Assembly: GCA_947172415.1 (NCBI GenBank)
Contig: OX359201.1
Span: 4,402,001-4,466,000 of the forward strand
Length of the DNA: 64,000 nt
Source: Chondrosia reniformis
Lineage: Eukaryota > Porifera > Demospongiae > Chondrillida > Chondrillidae
Direction: 5' to 3'
Positions within the stretch are counted from its first letter, which is position 1. Each line of letters begins with the position of its first letter. The position numbers and the translations under genes were made by a program. The notes under the pieces were generated by a model, which was given only the letters and a program-made list of their open reading frames with translations, had not been told where the DNA came from and searched no databases. Of the stretch, positions 50,501 through 59,259 are shown in pieces.

Positions 50501-53500
50501 CAAATCATTTGTTTTGATCTTAGTTTCATCACTATTCATACGTAAGTCACATGACATCTATCACACCAACCATTTGTTTCTTTTTGAAGTGCAAGAAATA
50601 AGTTAACTATGTATGTCATTTATTTAATGAAGGTCTACTAACCAAAACTTTGTGAATTGCATTGCTATGAGCAGCTCAACTATACTTATGTATCACTACC
50701 AATGTATCAATAGTGGACATAGAGTGTAAACATCTCAAGTCTTTTGCCATTCTATTGTTTGTATATTAATTACAGTAACTCCTACATAGCTAAAGTTCAC
50801 ATGCTAATGTATAGAGCTTGCCTATGTAACTCACCCATAAAGTGTACTGAGAAATTGAGATTATCAACAAGACATAGTGATACAATTCACTTGCCATAAA
50901 GGACTGCCTTATGGAAATTATTGTATCTTTACCTAAAAATGCTCAAAGAGTTCTACGTATTCAATCTAAAGCTAAAATAAGGCCCTCGTGGGAGTTTGGA
51001 AGTACGTAAGTGAGGTAACGTTGAATCTAATATGTCAATTACCAAACAGGTTGTTTACCAGATGGGACACTTCTTCAAAGAATATAGAATTACATGATGC
51101 AATCATATCATACATTTTCCCAAATTTCCCAGGCTTCTCTCCTTGTTTCTTCAATTTCATCAGTTACACACACCAGCAGCAGAGGCACAAGTTTATGTTG
51201 GTAGGAATACCTAAAGGATGAGATTGCAAACCGTATATTACTTTTGCAGGAGCTCTATAATTAATAGAATAAGGATTCCTTATAACTGCGTCGAACTTAT
51301 CTTTGGGATGGTACATCCTTCGACTTTTGAGCATTTAAAAACGCAGTTGGTTTTTCGATTCTTGGTCAAACGTTTCGACCCTGGGGGTCTTCCTCAGTGA
51401 CTGATGGTTGAGTGGAAGAATTGCCTCTATTTATAGAGGATTTTTCCCGCCATTTTCACTTCCTGTCATGTGACCCTCAGCAGGATGAGAAAAACAGGAA
51501 GTATGAATATTAAATCGTCATCAAGCATCGTCATACATCAAGCCTGGAGACAATTTAATATTCATACTTCCTGTTTTTCTCATCCTGCTGAGGGTCACAT
51601 GACAGGAAGTGGAAATGGCGGGAAAAATCCTCTATAAATAGAGGCAATTCTTCCACTCAACCATCAGTCACTGAGGAAGACCCCCAGGGTCGAAACGTTT
51701 GACCAAGAATCGAAAAACCAACTGCGTTTTTAAATGCTCAAAAGTCGAAGGATGTACCATCCCAAAGATAAGCTCTATAATTGTTAGCAATTGAGGTAAC
51801 ATTTTACTTAAACCACTCATTACATCATTATGTCAAACAATCCTTTACATTTTATCCCAGGAATGTTCCTAGAAATTACACAGAACTAAAATATTCAGTC
51901 ACACATATATGTACGTACGCTCAAGAATGATTTTAAATGTAAAATTGTGAATAAATGTAAACTGTAGTTTTTTCATTGCAACCAGAGAAACACACTGAGT
52001 GTAAAATCATAAACACAACAAATACTTCATAAACAACACAATTACTGAAAAGCCACCCCTTACCAGACCTCTAGTTACCAGAAATGAGAAGGATTTGAGT
52101 TAATAAATATTTGCTTTAAGAAGGATTTAAAATTGGCTGAATAACATTTTTTCCATTTCATCCTTTAGAGTACAACATACGTAAATGCAATTTCTCAACA
52201 ACCAATAGAAAGATAGATGTGAAACTATGTCATTTTATCATCTTTGAATTGGTTCATCTTGAGTCTTGTGAGCCTCTAGAGACGCAGTTGGTTTATTATC
52301 ATCTTCTTCTTCTGACGTTTCGACACTGAGGGTCTTCTTCAGATCTAAACCAACTGCGTCTCTAGACACCCACAAGACTCAAGATGAACCAATTTAAAGA
52401 TAAGTCTGGCGCAGTTAGAAGAAACCCTTATCATCTAGCCATTTTATCATTTAAGTAGAAGTTTGCAATCTTATCAAATATTCTCTTGAAATGTCTATTA
52501 ATTAAAAAAATTAACTCTTGATTTATTAGTTATTGTTTAACAACTAAAGAAACAGATGAATATGATAGGTGAGACCATTCTATGAATTAGTAGGATTAAA
52601 TTTTTGGAAACTTCATTACCCAAATTGTCAAGAAATTCTATTCCAAACACCTTTTTGTATATAAACATACCCACCCACATTTCCTGTTCTCTCCACATGT
52701 ACATACTGTACGAACATACGTATACAAGTAAATAAAAACATTCATAAAAATGATGTTAGAAGTATGTAGGAATGGCAGTGTGATAATACATTAGATAGGG
52801 CGGCCATTTTTTGCCATTCCTACTTAGAGGGTACTCCCATACTCTCTGATACGTAAATCACCACCTTAATTGAGTTCATTACATCCATTGATAAAGACCC
52901 TAGACTGGGTGGAAACGTTTGGAGTAGAATTTATTCACAATTTGCCTAGTAAAGTTGCCAAAAAGATTATTAATGTCTATACCTAGCTATATCTTTAAAT
53001 ATAAATTAGTAATCAAATGAAGATTTTCACCACTTCTAGGAACTTTGAACAACTATCTATCTCATAAAAGGTAAGCAAGTACAACCTAACTGCCCCTGCA
53101 ACCAACAGCTCCTCAATCTAACTCTGTGTCCATCCCACATGTCTTATGTACCTGTCCACCAAGTGCTGCAACCATGATCCTATCACACTAACAACCTCCC
53201 TTCGAACAGAAATGTTTGAGTCAAATGTCTTCTTAGCCAAAACTGGTATCACTTCATCCAGAGCGCTGTTATGAATATGTTGAATAACTCTTCCAAGCCC
53301 CTGCAAGTGTGAAGTGCCTTCACTTAAAATGTTATAGGTATGTATGTAATTATTGTTGCTAAAACAGTCACTGTTTCCAGCTATGTCTGACACATTTAAT
53401 TTATGACAACTCTCATGCAGATGGAATGCAAAGATATTCAACTTTGTGTATTATCTCTGGGAACAAGCTTGGAGACCTAACAACTGATGACTTTCATCAC

Positions 53501-56500
53501 TAGCCAATTATTTGCTGTATTATTAATGTCCAAAGGTATGGAATGGGGAGGGACAGGTTAGCAGTGCTACAAATTAAATGGTACCTTGGCATGAACACAT
53601 CACACCTCAGTTCATCACAGACAAATCATCAGTTGAAGCAACAGTGAAATTCTCTTTGACTACTCTGCATAAATTGGAGATTGCCCAGCTAAAGAACCTG
53701 CAAAGATGAGTCGTTGACTGGAAACTGAAATAGCCATCCTCTGAATTCATCGCTGCACTTCAAAAAACTGTGAATACTGTTACCTGGGATTCCTAGAAAT
53801 GCATCTGATTGGTCAAAAAGGCGTCACTTAACCTGTACTGCTGCCAGATGGTCCCTCCCCTTTGCATGCCTTTGGGCTATAATTAAAGACTGTCTAGCAA
53901 GCTGGACTATGGCTGGCTAGAAGGTTAAAATTACGTATACCATCTGATCATAAGCTTCATCAGCTACATATAAACTCAGATGTTACACTATGATTGAATA
54001 AGAATGTAAGAAGCCATGTAGTCACATGTCACATTGTGTGCTATATGTGGTTGAAATTTACATACTTAAGGGGATGAATTATGTATGTAGTTTTACTTTA
54101 AGTATACAAGAAGGCAAATATGCCTAATGATGCAGCTCCTCCTACCTTCAAACAGGCTATCCTGACTTTAGAATGATGATGAACCAGACCTTGCAACAAT
54201 GGTTTAACAAGGGGCTCCCCCTGATGGTAGAAGCTTGGAGGACAAGCATCTGCCAGATTTGCAGAACATACAGCAGCTTCCTAAATGTACATATGTAGCA
54301 CAACATTTCTTTAGCAATACAACTGATTATGACATCATAAATATACAAATACTTGTACGTACTAGCATATCTACGTATGTACATGCCAGAGTAATTTTCA
54401 GTACATACAAAACTTTATTTCCTTTATCAGCTTACGTATATCTTATAAATAAAATAAAACATTTACACAAAATGAAGTTAGAAGTAGGGATGGCCAGTGT
54501 TGCAACAACGAATAGCCCATCTGGATCAAGTATTGAAACAAGACAATGGTCTTTAAAGATACAGCTAAACATATAGTAGTGACATACTGAAATTTAAGCT
54601 ACTCATCCATACACATCACTTCTCAGTTTGGGCACACCATGGATAGCTGTAGGGATGGTGCATGCGCCCAAACACAAAAGTGATATATATACATGTCTAA
54701 GTACAGCAACTAAAATTTCAGTATGCCACTTCTGTATGGTTAGCTGTATTTTTCATTATCACTGTCTTGTTTCGATACTCTTTCCACCACATTACTAACA
54801 TCAAAACATGTTTCGGCATTTAGAACAGCGTACATAAATGACTGCAAATAGCTGAATGTACTGTAACTGAAAATCAAATCGTTGTTGATCTATTTCCTCA
54901 GAGAGTCCGTTAATGGAGAGTCCACGGTATTACATTGAATAGGGCTGCCATTCTATTCGGCCAACTCTACTTAGATAATACTACCTACTCTCTTACAACC
55001 ATACTAACACCTCATTTCCTAGATAAGTCTTATACTTCTCTAAAGGATGGTTTAGGCACATCCCTACAGCCATCATAAAAAAAGTGATTAAAGGTTAAAA
55101 ACCTCATGGCAACCTTGGAGCAGCTGATTTGAATAACTTGGATGCCATCTGAAACAACTTCCATTATAATAGTATACTAACAATCCTTATGAAATATGAA
55201 GGTTTTATGATTCTATAATATTATAAGGGTCATCCATATTATATACTTTAGTGGAACATATAGACTTCCACTTAATAGGAACCTGATTTTCCCTTTGCCA
55301 CTCAAAAGGATGGGGTCACCATGACAACCACACAACTCAAATACAATACATACACCACACACCTTCTTCACTTCAGGATAAGGATCTTGTAGTGTTTGTC
55401 TAAGTACCAGTACCAAATCACCAACATATGGAGACATGGATGCTTTAAAGTCCTTTAATGTTAAAGAAATTAACTTGATAAGCTCTAGCCTAAGTTCTTC
55501 TGAAGGTTCAAATATGTCAGGTTGCCCAAGACGAGCTACCAAAACAGGTACTGTGTACTGCAACAGTTGCTCTCCATTCTTTAGATGTTGCAATATCCTA
55601 CGCATAAGGATAACAATAAGCACACAATAAAGTACCTAAAAAGGATAACAGAATTTTTAGATTATAAAATTTTGCATGTTAAAATCATGACACGCTCAGG
55701 ATTTATCTACTGAAGAATGCAAATGAGCTAAAGTGGGTAGAACTGATTTCCTCTAAACGAGAACCTTGCCACACAATACAGTGGAATCTTATTATAGTGA
55801 AGCTCAAAGGGAACCAAAATTAGTTCCTTATATCAAATATTCACTATATTGAATGTATATAATAGTATACAACTTTTGCTGGGATAATAAAGTACTTCAC
55901 TATACTGAGACATTCACTATAAGCGATTTCGCTATAATGATCTTCTACTGTAGTAGTTTTGTCATCATCATTTAACTCTGGGTATTACCCCTGCCCACTA
56001 ATGTCCCCTGAGGAGCACAATGAGCTAATGGGCGGAACAGAAGTTCGCTTGATGGGAACCAGAGTCTCCCCTTAGACACTCAAATAGATGGTCCAGCCAT
56101 AGACAGCTGTTTCGTCCTTGTTATGACTCATCAGTATGGCATACAATGGAAGTTTGAGTGGCTAGTCTGCTAATAAGTACTCCCAGAAGCAAAAAAGCTT
56201 ATGGTTTCCTTATCAGCAGATAAGGGATACAGCCAAAAGTGTGGCTGACCACTAATATGGAAAAAAACTGTAGTAGTTTCTTAAGAATATCACAAGGATG
56301 ATAAAATACAGTAGAACAAAATATTAAGGGAGCAAGTTAGGACAGTTTAATATGCTTTGCTATTAAAAATTGGTAATTTCACTTTCTTAAGTGTGGATAA
56401 ATGCCCCCCACACCCCCAGCCCTAAAATAATCATATTGGTGGATGATCCGCTAAAAACATTCCCTAAAATTACAAAAGTTTGTAGTTTTCCATTGAAAGA

Positions 56501-57147
56501 TCAGCAAAGAATGTAAAGATAGGTGAATTGCCAAATGATCATTTGAAACTTAAACTTTCAATAGAGCGATATGTAGATAGGCCAGCAGTAACTGTGAGGC
56601 TGAACTTACTCTGCAACAAGGTTGATAGAGGCTTCACGACATGATTCAGATGGGTCTGAAAATTCATTTAATATAGCTTTAATAAGAACTCCCACCACAT
56701 GTTCTAGATCCTCCTGATTGATGTCTCTAAAATATTCATTTGACAACTTCTTCTTTATACCAGTTAAAGCTCTCTTTCTCGCAGCACGATTGTCATCTGC
56801 TAATGAAGCAAGATACTGATTCCACCACTACAAATGAATAGATATATATTGTAAAGCTGTGCGTAGGTGCAGTTGAGGTAGCGTGCTGTATACGCAGTAC
56901 GAGAGAGGGAGGCAACGATACACTAAAGTAGCTAGGCGTAGCAAGTTTCTAAGTTGACACAATACATAACGCCTTTACCTAACGCCTTAGCAAGAAGAGC
57001 TCAAAAATAGATCCAGGAATAATACTCATCATCACCATTTCAAGAAAGAATGCACATTTCACTATTGCTAATGCAGCTATATGAATGCATCCACTATATG
57101 AGAAGCTGGCAGAAGGGCATAACCATATGTACACATACCGGATCCAT
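29560..57147 (-). CDS. DNAAF5: Dynein axonemal assembly factor 5 (HEATR2), complete, 17 exons, 775 aa
   Basis: Cytoplasmic HEAT-repeat protein needed to preassemble axonemal dynein arms for motile cilia. Exons (transcript order): 57139-57147, 56610-56827, 55363-55597, 54146-54280, 53152-53300, 51114-51210, 46618-46705, 41569-41681, 38830-38952, 37653-37841, 35194-35292, 34419-34576, 34206-34337, 33063-33271, 32842-32944, 30993-31098, 29560-29724; 2328 nt, all phases consistent. HEAT helices run through the whole protein. Diagnostic stretches against the human protein (from memory, 855 aa) are [14 protein letters not shown] in exon 3, [13 protein letters not shown] across exons 5-6, [20 protein letters not shown] across 6-7, [20 protein letters not shown] in exon 8, and [16 protein letters not shown] in exon 15. 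The C-terminus has [13 protein letters not shown] and AKHRSA. No signal peptide or membrane span. The first exon encodes only MDP. The start shares a 158-bp gap with a divergent small gene. Introns are up to about 5 kb and packed with repeats. Confidence 0.93.
31118..31480. repeat. (TACC)n satellite with higher-order structure, DNAAF5 intron 15
   Basis: About 360 bp of CCTA/TACC tetranucleotide repeat, regularly interrupted by TACATACCCACCCACC blocks, so a longer unit is superimposed. The R1-related sequence (CTCCAGGTTTAGTTTC..., 31495-31590) follows directly. The long plus-strand YLPT ORF across it is an artefact of the repeat. Confidence 0.9.
34016..34142 (-). repeat. tRNA-derived SINE, DNAAF5 intron 13
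   Basis: Minus strand: TGTAGCTCAGTG (A-box region, complement of 34127-34138), then GGGTTCGATTCC (B-box, complement of 34082-34093), then a tail with TTGTGGTTTGATTATCAC (complement of about 34017-34035). The A/B-box spacing is tRNA-like, but anticodon arm and 3' end are not those of a functional tRNA. It is one of five copies in the window. Confidence 0.75.
35546..35750 (+). repeat. ~200-bp dispersed repeat R4, left copy (right copy 36920-37115)
   Basis: Both copies share ATCAGAAATGAGGGGGCATT, TGACCAG, ACTCTGACACAACACAT and TTTGTCACCTATGATGTTGC in the same order and orientation. They lie on either side of a Tigger element at 35895-36808, about 145 and 112 bp from its ends. Confidence 0.8.
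35895..36808 (+). mobile_element. Tigger/pogo DNA transposon, decayed, in DNAAF5 intron 10
   Basis: Left end TA|CAGTCGACTCC; right end GGAGTCAACTG|CA: inverted repeats and a TA target duplication mutated on the right. Inside, the plus strand encodes pieces of a Tigger transposase C-terminal half: [20 protein letters not shown] then NCL (about 36115-36195), an acidic tail segment, and [20 protein letters not shown] then DYF near 36585-36645, the usual C-terminal end of this family. Stops and frameshifts separate them; the N-terminal half is missing. The same TIR bounds the element at 59536-60001. Confidence 0.85.
37398..37600. repeat. Foldback repeat R5, diverged copy
   Basis: Imperfect inverted repeat: GATGGTTCATCTTTAATCTT on the left and AACTAAAGATGAACCATC on the right, with AGCATCTAAAGACACAG / CTGTGCCTTTAGATGTTC further in. 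Same family as 42155-42297, 51263-51770 and 52248-52394. Lies directly left of DNAAF5 exon 10 (37653). Confidence 0.7.
41484..41546. repeat. Short AC-rich tandem duplication, DNAAF5 intron 8
   Basis: A unit of about 34 bp (AAATACACACACAACACACA then CACAATATAGGTTC) occurs twice, ending about 20 bp from the exon 8 donor side. Simple-sequence DNA. Confidence 0.7.
42155..42297. repeat. Foldback repeat R5, copy in DNAAF5 intron 7
   Basis: Inverted repeat with arms CTTATCTTTTGAAAGG...GACTTTTAGAGCGTC and the complement, about 40 bp each. It is preceded by AAGGATTCCTTCTAACTGCG, which also precedes the 51-kb copy. The partial copy at the right window edge (63938-64000) has the same left arm. Confidence 0.75.
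42752..42960. repeat. 18-bp minisatellite, DNAAF5 intron 7
   Basis: About eleven copies of an 18-bp unit of the form GTAGTAGTCACGGTAACG with C/T and G/A variants. Both strands stay open through it, giving spurious low-complexity ORFs (SHGN repeats on plus, TTTVTVT on minus). Confidence 0.85.
43243..43440 (-). repeat. Interspersed repeat R1, inverted copy
   Basis: Reverse complement shows CTGATGA (43373-43379), GGAATTCC hairpin, GAAAC (43353-43357), CCCAGTGGAGAAG and a pyrimidine-rich tail, in the same order as 3536-3790, with more divergence. Confidence 0.75.
44140..44290 (+). repeat. Interspersed repeat R1, short copy
   Basis: Carries GACAAAGATTCCCAGAGTCA, CTGATGA (44181-44187), GAAAC (44203-44207) and GTGGAGAAGAAG. 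About 150 bp, truncated at both ends relative to the full copies. Confidence 0.75.
44497..44790. repeat. 25-bp minisatellite, DNAAF5 intron 7
   Basis: About twelve copies of CATTACAATACAATATTGAG then CAGTC, period exactly 25 bp, with C/T variation at the first base of the unit and slight decay in the last copies. Very homogeneous, so recently expanded. Confidence 0.9.
47145..47384 (+). CDS. Speculative 79-codon ORF with signal-like N-terminus inside DNAAF5 intron 6
   Basis: Plus-strand ORF opposite to DNAAF5. Its N-terminus contains a hydrophobic stretch ([20 protein letters not shown]) that could be a signal peptide. It is followed by a short part with four cysteines (ICV, SECATKC, KRC). 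No upstream TATA box, no intron signals and no recognised family; the ORF length is close to what chance allows in this sequence. Listed only because of the signal-like start and clustered cysteines. Confidence 0.2.
   Translation: MKMIAQNRSTYLCVLAPLFTLLVSSGATGSTEQICVASEKGTKYHSECATKCSRPDMKRCTLNTFIKRVISTHKSSLAD
48793..49050 (-). repeat. tRNA-derived SINE, diverged copy, DNAAF5 intron 6
   Basis: Tail motif GTGATAATCAAACCACAAGT occurs twice at 48793-48850 as a short tandem duplication. The head at 48944-49020 has the B-box complement GGAATTGAACTCAGGACAG and a degenerate A-box complement CCAATGAACTAC. Confidence 0.6.
49545..49735 (-). repeat. tRNA-derived SINE, DNAAF5 intron 6
   Basis: Head 49629-49685 shows complements of B-box (ACCAAACCCAGGACAGC) and A-box (CCACTGAGCTACA). 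The 5' flank reads AATTGCCACAGCAATGCTTC then a C/T-rich stretch, the same as in the 62-kb copy. Confidence 0.75.
51263..51770. mobile_element. Large foldback element R5 with 12-bp target duplication
   Basis: About 219-bp near-perfect inverted arms (51296 onward and up to 51772) around a ~38-bp loop, flanked by direct repeats AGCTCTATAATT at 51251-51262 and 51771-51782. The arms contain CCTCTATAAATAGAGG. They also contain CTGAGGA + GACCC/GGGTC hairpin + GAAAC (51671-51696 and mirrored at 51372-51397). It begins about 50 bp upstream of DNAAF5 exon 6, so the transcript reads through a long hairpin. No ORF. Confidence 0.85.
52248..52394. repeat. Foldback repeat R5, short copy
   Basis: Inverted arms AATTGGTTCATCTTGAGTCT / AGACTCAAGATGAACCAATT plus GAGACGCAGTTGG / CCAACTGCGTCTC. 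The centre, read on the minus strand, has CTGAAGA, a GACCCTCAGTGTC hairpin and GAAAC (52342-52317). Followed by GATAAGTCTGGCGCAGTTAG. Confidence 0.8.
52766..52833. mobile_element. Minimal deletion derivative of the AGTAGGAATGGC TIR family
   Basis: GTAGGAATGGCA on the left and TGCCATTCCTAC on the right are perfect inverted repeats only about 68 bp apart, with ATTAGATAGGGCGGCCATTT between. The right flank TTAGAGGGTACTCCCATACT resembles flanks of other family members. Confidence 0.7.
54481..54985. mobile_element. Nested insertion: palindromic MITE inside an R2-family element
   Basis: 54529-54779 is an imperfect palindrome (AGTATTGAAACAAGACAATG mirrored by GTCTTGTTTCGATACT; GACATACTGAAATTTAAG mirrored by AAAATTTCAGTATG). 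It splits a minus-strand R2 copy whose outer end is AGTAGGGATGGCCAG at 54484 and whose body resumes at 54790-54972. Confidence 0.65.
55779..55950. mobile_element. Tigger/pogo-type MITE, 172 bp, DNAAF5 intron 2
   Basis: Ends CAGTGGAATCTTATTATAG and CTATAATGATCTTCTACTG are inverted repeats, with TA on both sides (55777-55778, 55951-55952). Interior is AT-rich and non-coding. Confidence 0.8.
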
Positions 57148-57305
57148 TGAATATCGCTTCCTCACGCCATATTACTTAGCTATTTCGTCATCGAATGTGC
57201 TCTAGAACCCGCCTATCGAATAGTCACGTGGACGCTTTAGACCTTTCTCGTCGGAGTTGCAAAGCATTCTTACTCTTATTGTGAAGAAAGAACCGGAGAC
57301 TCAAG
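57148..57305. promoter_or_regulatory. Bidirectional promoter between DNAAF5 and the SMIM30-like gene
   Basis: Only 158 bp lie between the two divergent start codons. The region is less AT-rich than its surroundings and holds a CACGTG E-box at 57223-57228. No TATA box in either direction, which fits a housekeeping-type shared promoter. Confidence 0.6.
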
Positions 57306-57470
57306 ATGGATAAATTACTTACTATACTTTTGATTATTGTAATGTCTGTAGTTTCACCAGTTGAAGCCTTTGGAGTTGGTGATGGACTAGCTATCGTGTT
57401 GGCAATCTTGATAGGCATCGTTGCCATCTGTGCTCTCTTAGGGTTCATTGCCAGGAAGTTGAATCGCTAA
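57306..57470 (+). CDS. SMIM30-like small integral membrane protein, 54 aa
   Basis: Single-exon ORF: a signal-like hydrophobic start (MDKLLTILLIIVMSVVSPVE), then AFGVGDGLAIVLAILIGIVA as the start of a second hydrophobic helix, then ICALLGFIARKLNR and stop. This matches the layout of vertebrate SMIM30 (59 aa, from memory): N-terminal signal, VEAxxxGDxxA, one membrane helix with ICAxLG, and a basic xARKxN C-terminus. Vertebrate SMIM30 is an ER/Golgi membrane microprotein reported to bind kinases and other membrane proteins; no function is shown here. The gene is divergent from DNAAF5 and convergent with HP1. It is below usual gene-calling cut-offs, so it is easily missed. Confidence 0.75.
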   Translation: MDKLLTILLIIVMSVVSPVEAFGVGDGLAIVLAILIGIVAICALLGFIARKLNR

Positions 57471-57537
57471 CTTTTAAGTTGAACTGTACACTTTACTTGG
57501 ATAGTTTTATATGTCATACTTGTATATTGCAACTTAT

Positions 57538-57543
57538 AATAAA
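57538..57543 (+). terminator. AATAAA poly(A) signal of the SMIM30-like gene
   Basis: Canonical AATAAA 68 nt after the stop codon, followed by T-rich sequence. The 3' end lies about 100 bp from the HP1 stop codon on the other strand. Confidence 0.65.
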
Positions 57544-57657
57544 AATTTAACAGTTTCATAAATCGACTGTAAGATTTGTAAGTGCTATAATCACAACGAG
57601 GTAGTACTACATATGAAGGATAACTAAAAGTAAAAGAGGAAGGTCACTGTTCTGACA

Positions 57658-58587
57658 TTATCTCTCTTCAGCTGACGTATCATTCTCACTGTCCCTCCAT
57701 GTCAATTTACTTTCATAAAACTTGATGACTACCTGTGGACACTTCTGGTTTGCCTCCTCTGCATACACCAAGTCTTCCTCAAGACAGCCCTCCCTAAATG
57801 GACATTGCAAAAGTATTCTTTAATAATATTAAAGTACCCAAAACTAGGAACCATTATCCAAAGATTGGTATCATAATTTATTGGAAAAACTTTACACCTA
57901 TCATCACATTCATAAGTGCTTTTATGTGAAAAGTAACACATTTAAGTTAACACAGAGACATCAAAATTGTCTTGCAGAAGGAAGGAAATGGTAGCTGCAG
58001 TCAATCTTAAGAATTAAATTAATTCTGCAGTTTCCAACATTAAGCACACCAATTTATATGGACGGATTAATTTTAGTCAATAAAATAATAGTGTTTCCAT
58101 CATGCTCTAAGATAAATGGTATGTTAGATTATTTATGAACAAATATTACCCCTCCATCTATGAATTGTCATTTTATACGATTATAATAAGTTCATTACGG
58201 AGTTACATACCATTTAATGAGAAAAACAAGCTTTCCATCTTGTTCAGAAGCTCCAAGTATACGTTCCGCGGTCAGCCCTCTTTGAAATCCAGTCTTCTTT
58301 AGTTTGACTTCTTTGTTTTTCTTCTTATCAGGAGACTTATTAATTTCTTTTTTAACGGTAGGTTCGGACTTTATGAGATTTTCTTCAAATTTCCTTATTA
58401 ATTCTGGGCAGTTGCAATTCTCAGCACTCTCCCAAGTATTTTCGGAGTCCGGATAACCTTCCCACTTGATGAGATACTGAACTAAATTATCTTTTGTTAT
58501 TCGCTTGTCTACGACTCTTTCTACGCTATAAACGTCTTCTTCCTTTGCATGATCAGCAGCAGATCGTCTCTTCCTGGTTCTAGGCAT
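57658..58587 (-). CDS. Heterochromatin protein 1 (CBX1/3/5-type), 170 aa, two exons
   Basis: Nuclear reader of methylated H3K9. Exon 1 58211-58587, exon 2 57658-57793; phase 2 join, 513 nt. The N-terminus is basic (MPRTRKRR). The chromodomain covers about 19-70, with [10 protein letters not shown] and [16 protein letters not shown]. It has the aromatic cage residues Y20, W42 and Y45 expected for methyl-lysine binding. A lysine-rich hinge (about 72-98) follows. The chromoshadow dimerisation domain covers about 100-160, with [19 protein letters not shown], then [20 protein letters not shown] and KLTW. Length is slightly shorter than human HP1 (173-191 aa). The intron falls inside the chromoshadow domain. 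Faces the NOS gene across about 670 bp. Confidence 0.93.
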
Positions 58588-59259
58588 TGTGATAGCCGCG
58601 CTCTTCTAACAATAATCTCCTTGACGCCTAAAATATAATTAATTAAGGGTTTTACTCAATACGAGTATTCTAAATTTCTTGAACTTATCACCACGCCTTA
58701 CCAGGTAGATTAGTCAGTTACACCTTGTGTCCTAGTCTCTATGTAACTATTTAATGAGTTCTTCACATAAAGCCTTTCGGTTTGGAAATATTGAAACCAG
58801 ATAATGGTCTGGACTACGAGACTACCGTAGTACCGGTACCCTGATGCAAATTTGGTTCCCCACCTTAATAAGATTGATTCTTGTGGTCCGCCATTTTGCA
58901 GGGTGAAAGCATTCCTTGCAAAATCATATTGAGAAGACAGGAGGAAGTAACAGCTTGGTCTACATGTCTGCACTTAATACACTTACACTATTGCGCGGGT
59001 ATGAGCAATCTAGTTGCATATTTAATCTTAATGGCCAAATAAATTCTAGCAGGGTGAATTCTTCATTTTTAAATCACGGAAGAAGCTGAAGGAATGCAGG
59101 AATAAGACGTCATTGGCATTTATATAAATACTTTCTGCTAGGAATTAGTAGTCTTGCTTTTGGCATCACGAATAGCAAGTTATCATAGAGTGGCGAAAAC
59201 AAACTGATCGGTATAGCTTCTTCATCTATATAGCTACCTCTTCAAGCAAAACAAGAACA
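58588..59259. other. Intergenic region between HP1 and NOS
   Basis: Contains both 5' UTRs and presumably separate promoters; no clear TATA box found for either gene. The ORFs here show no recognised feature. Confidence 0.5.
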
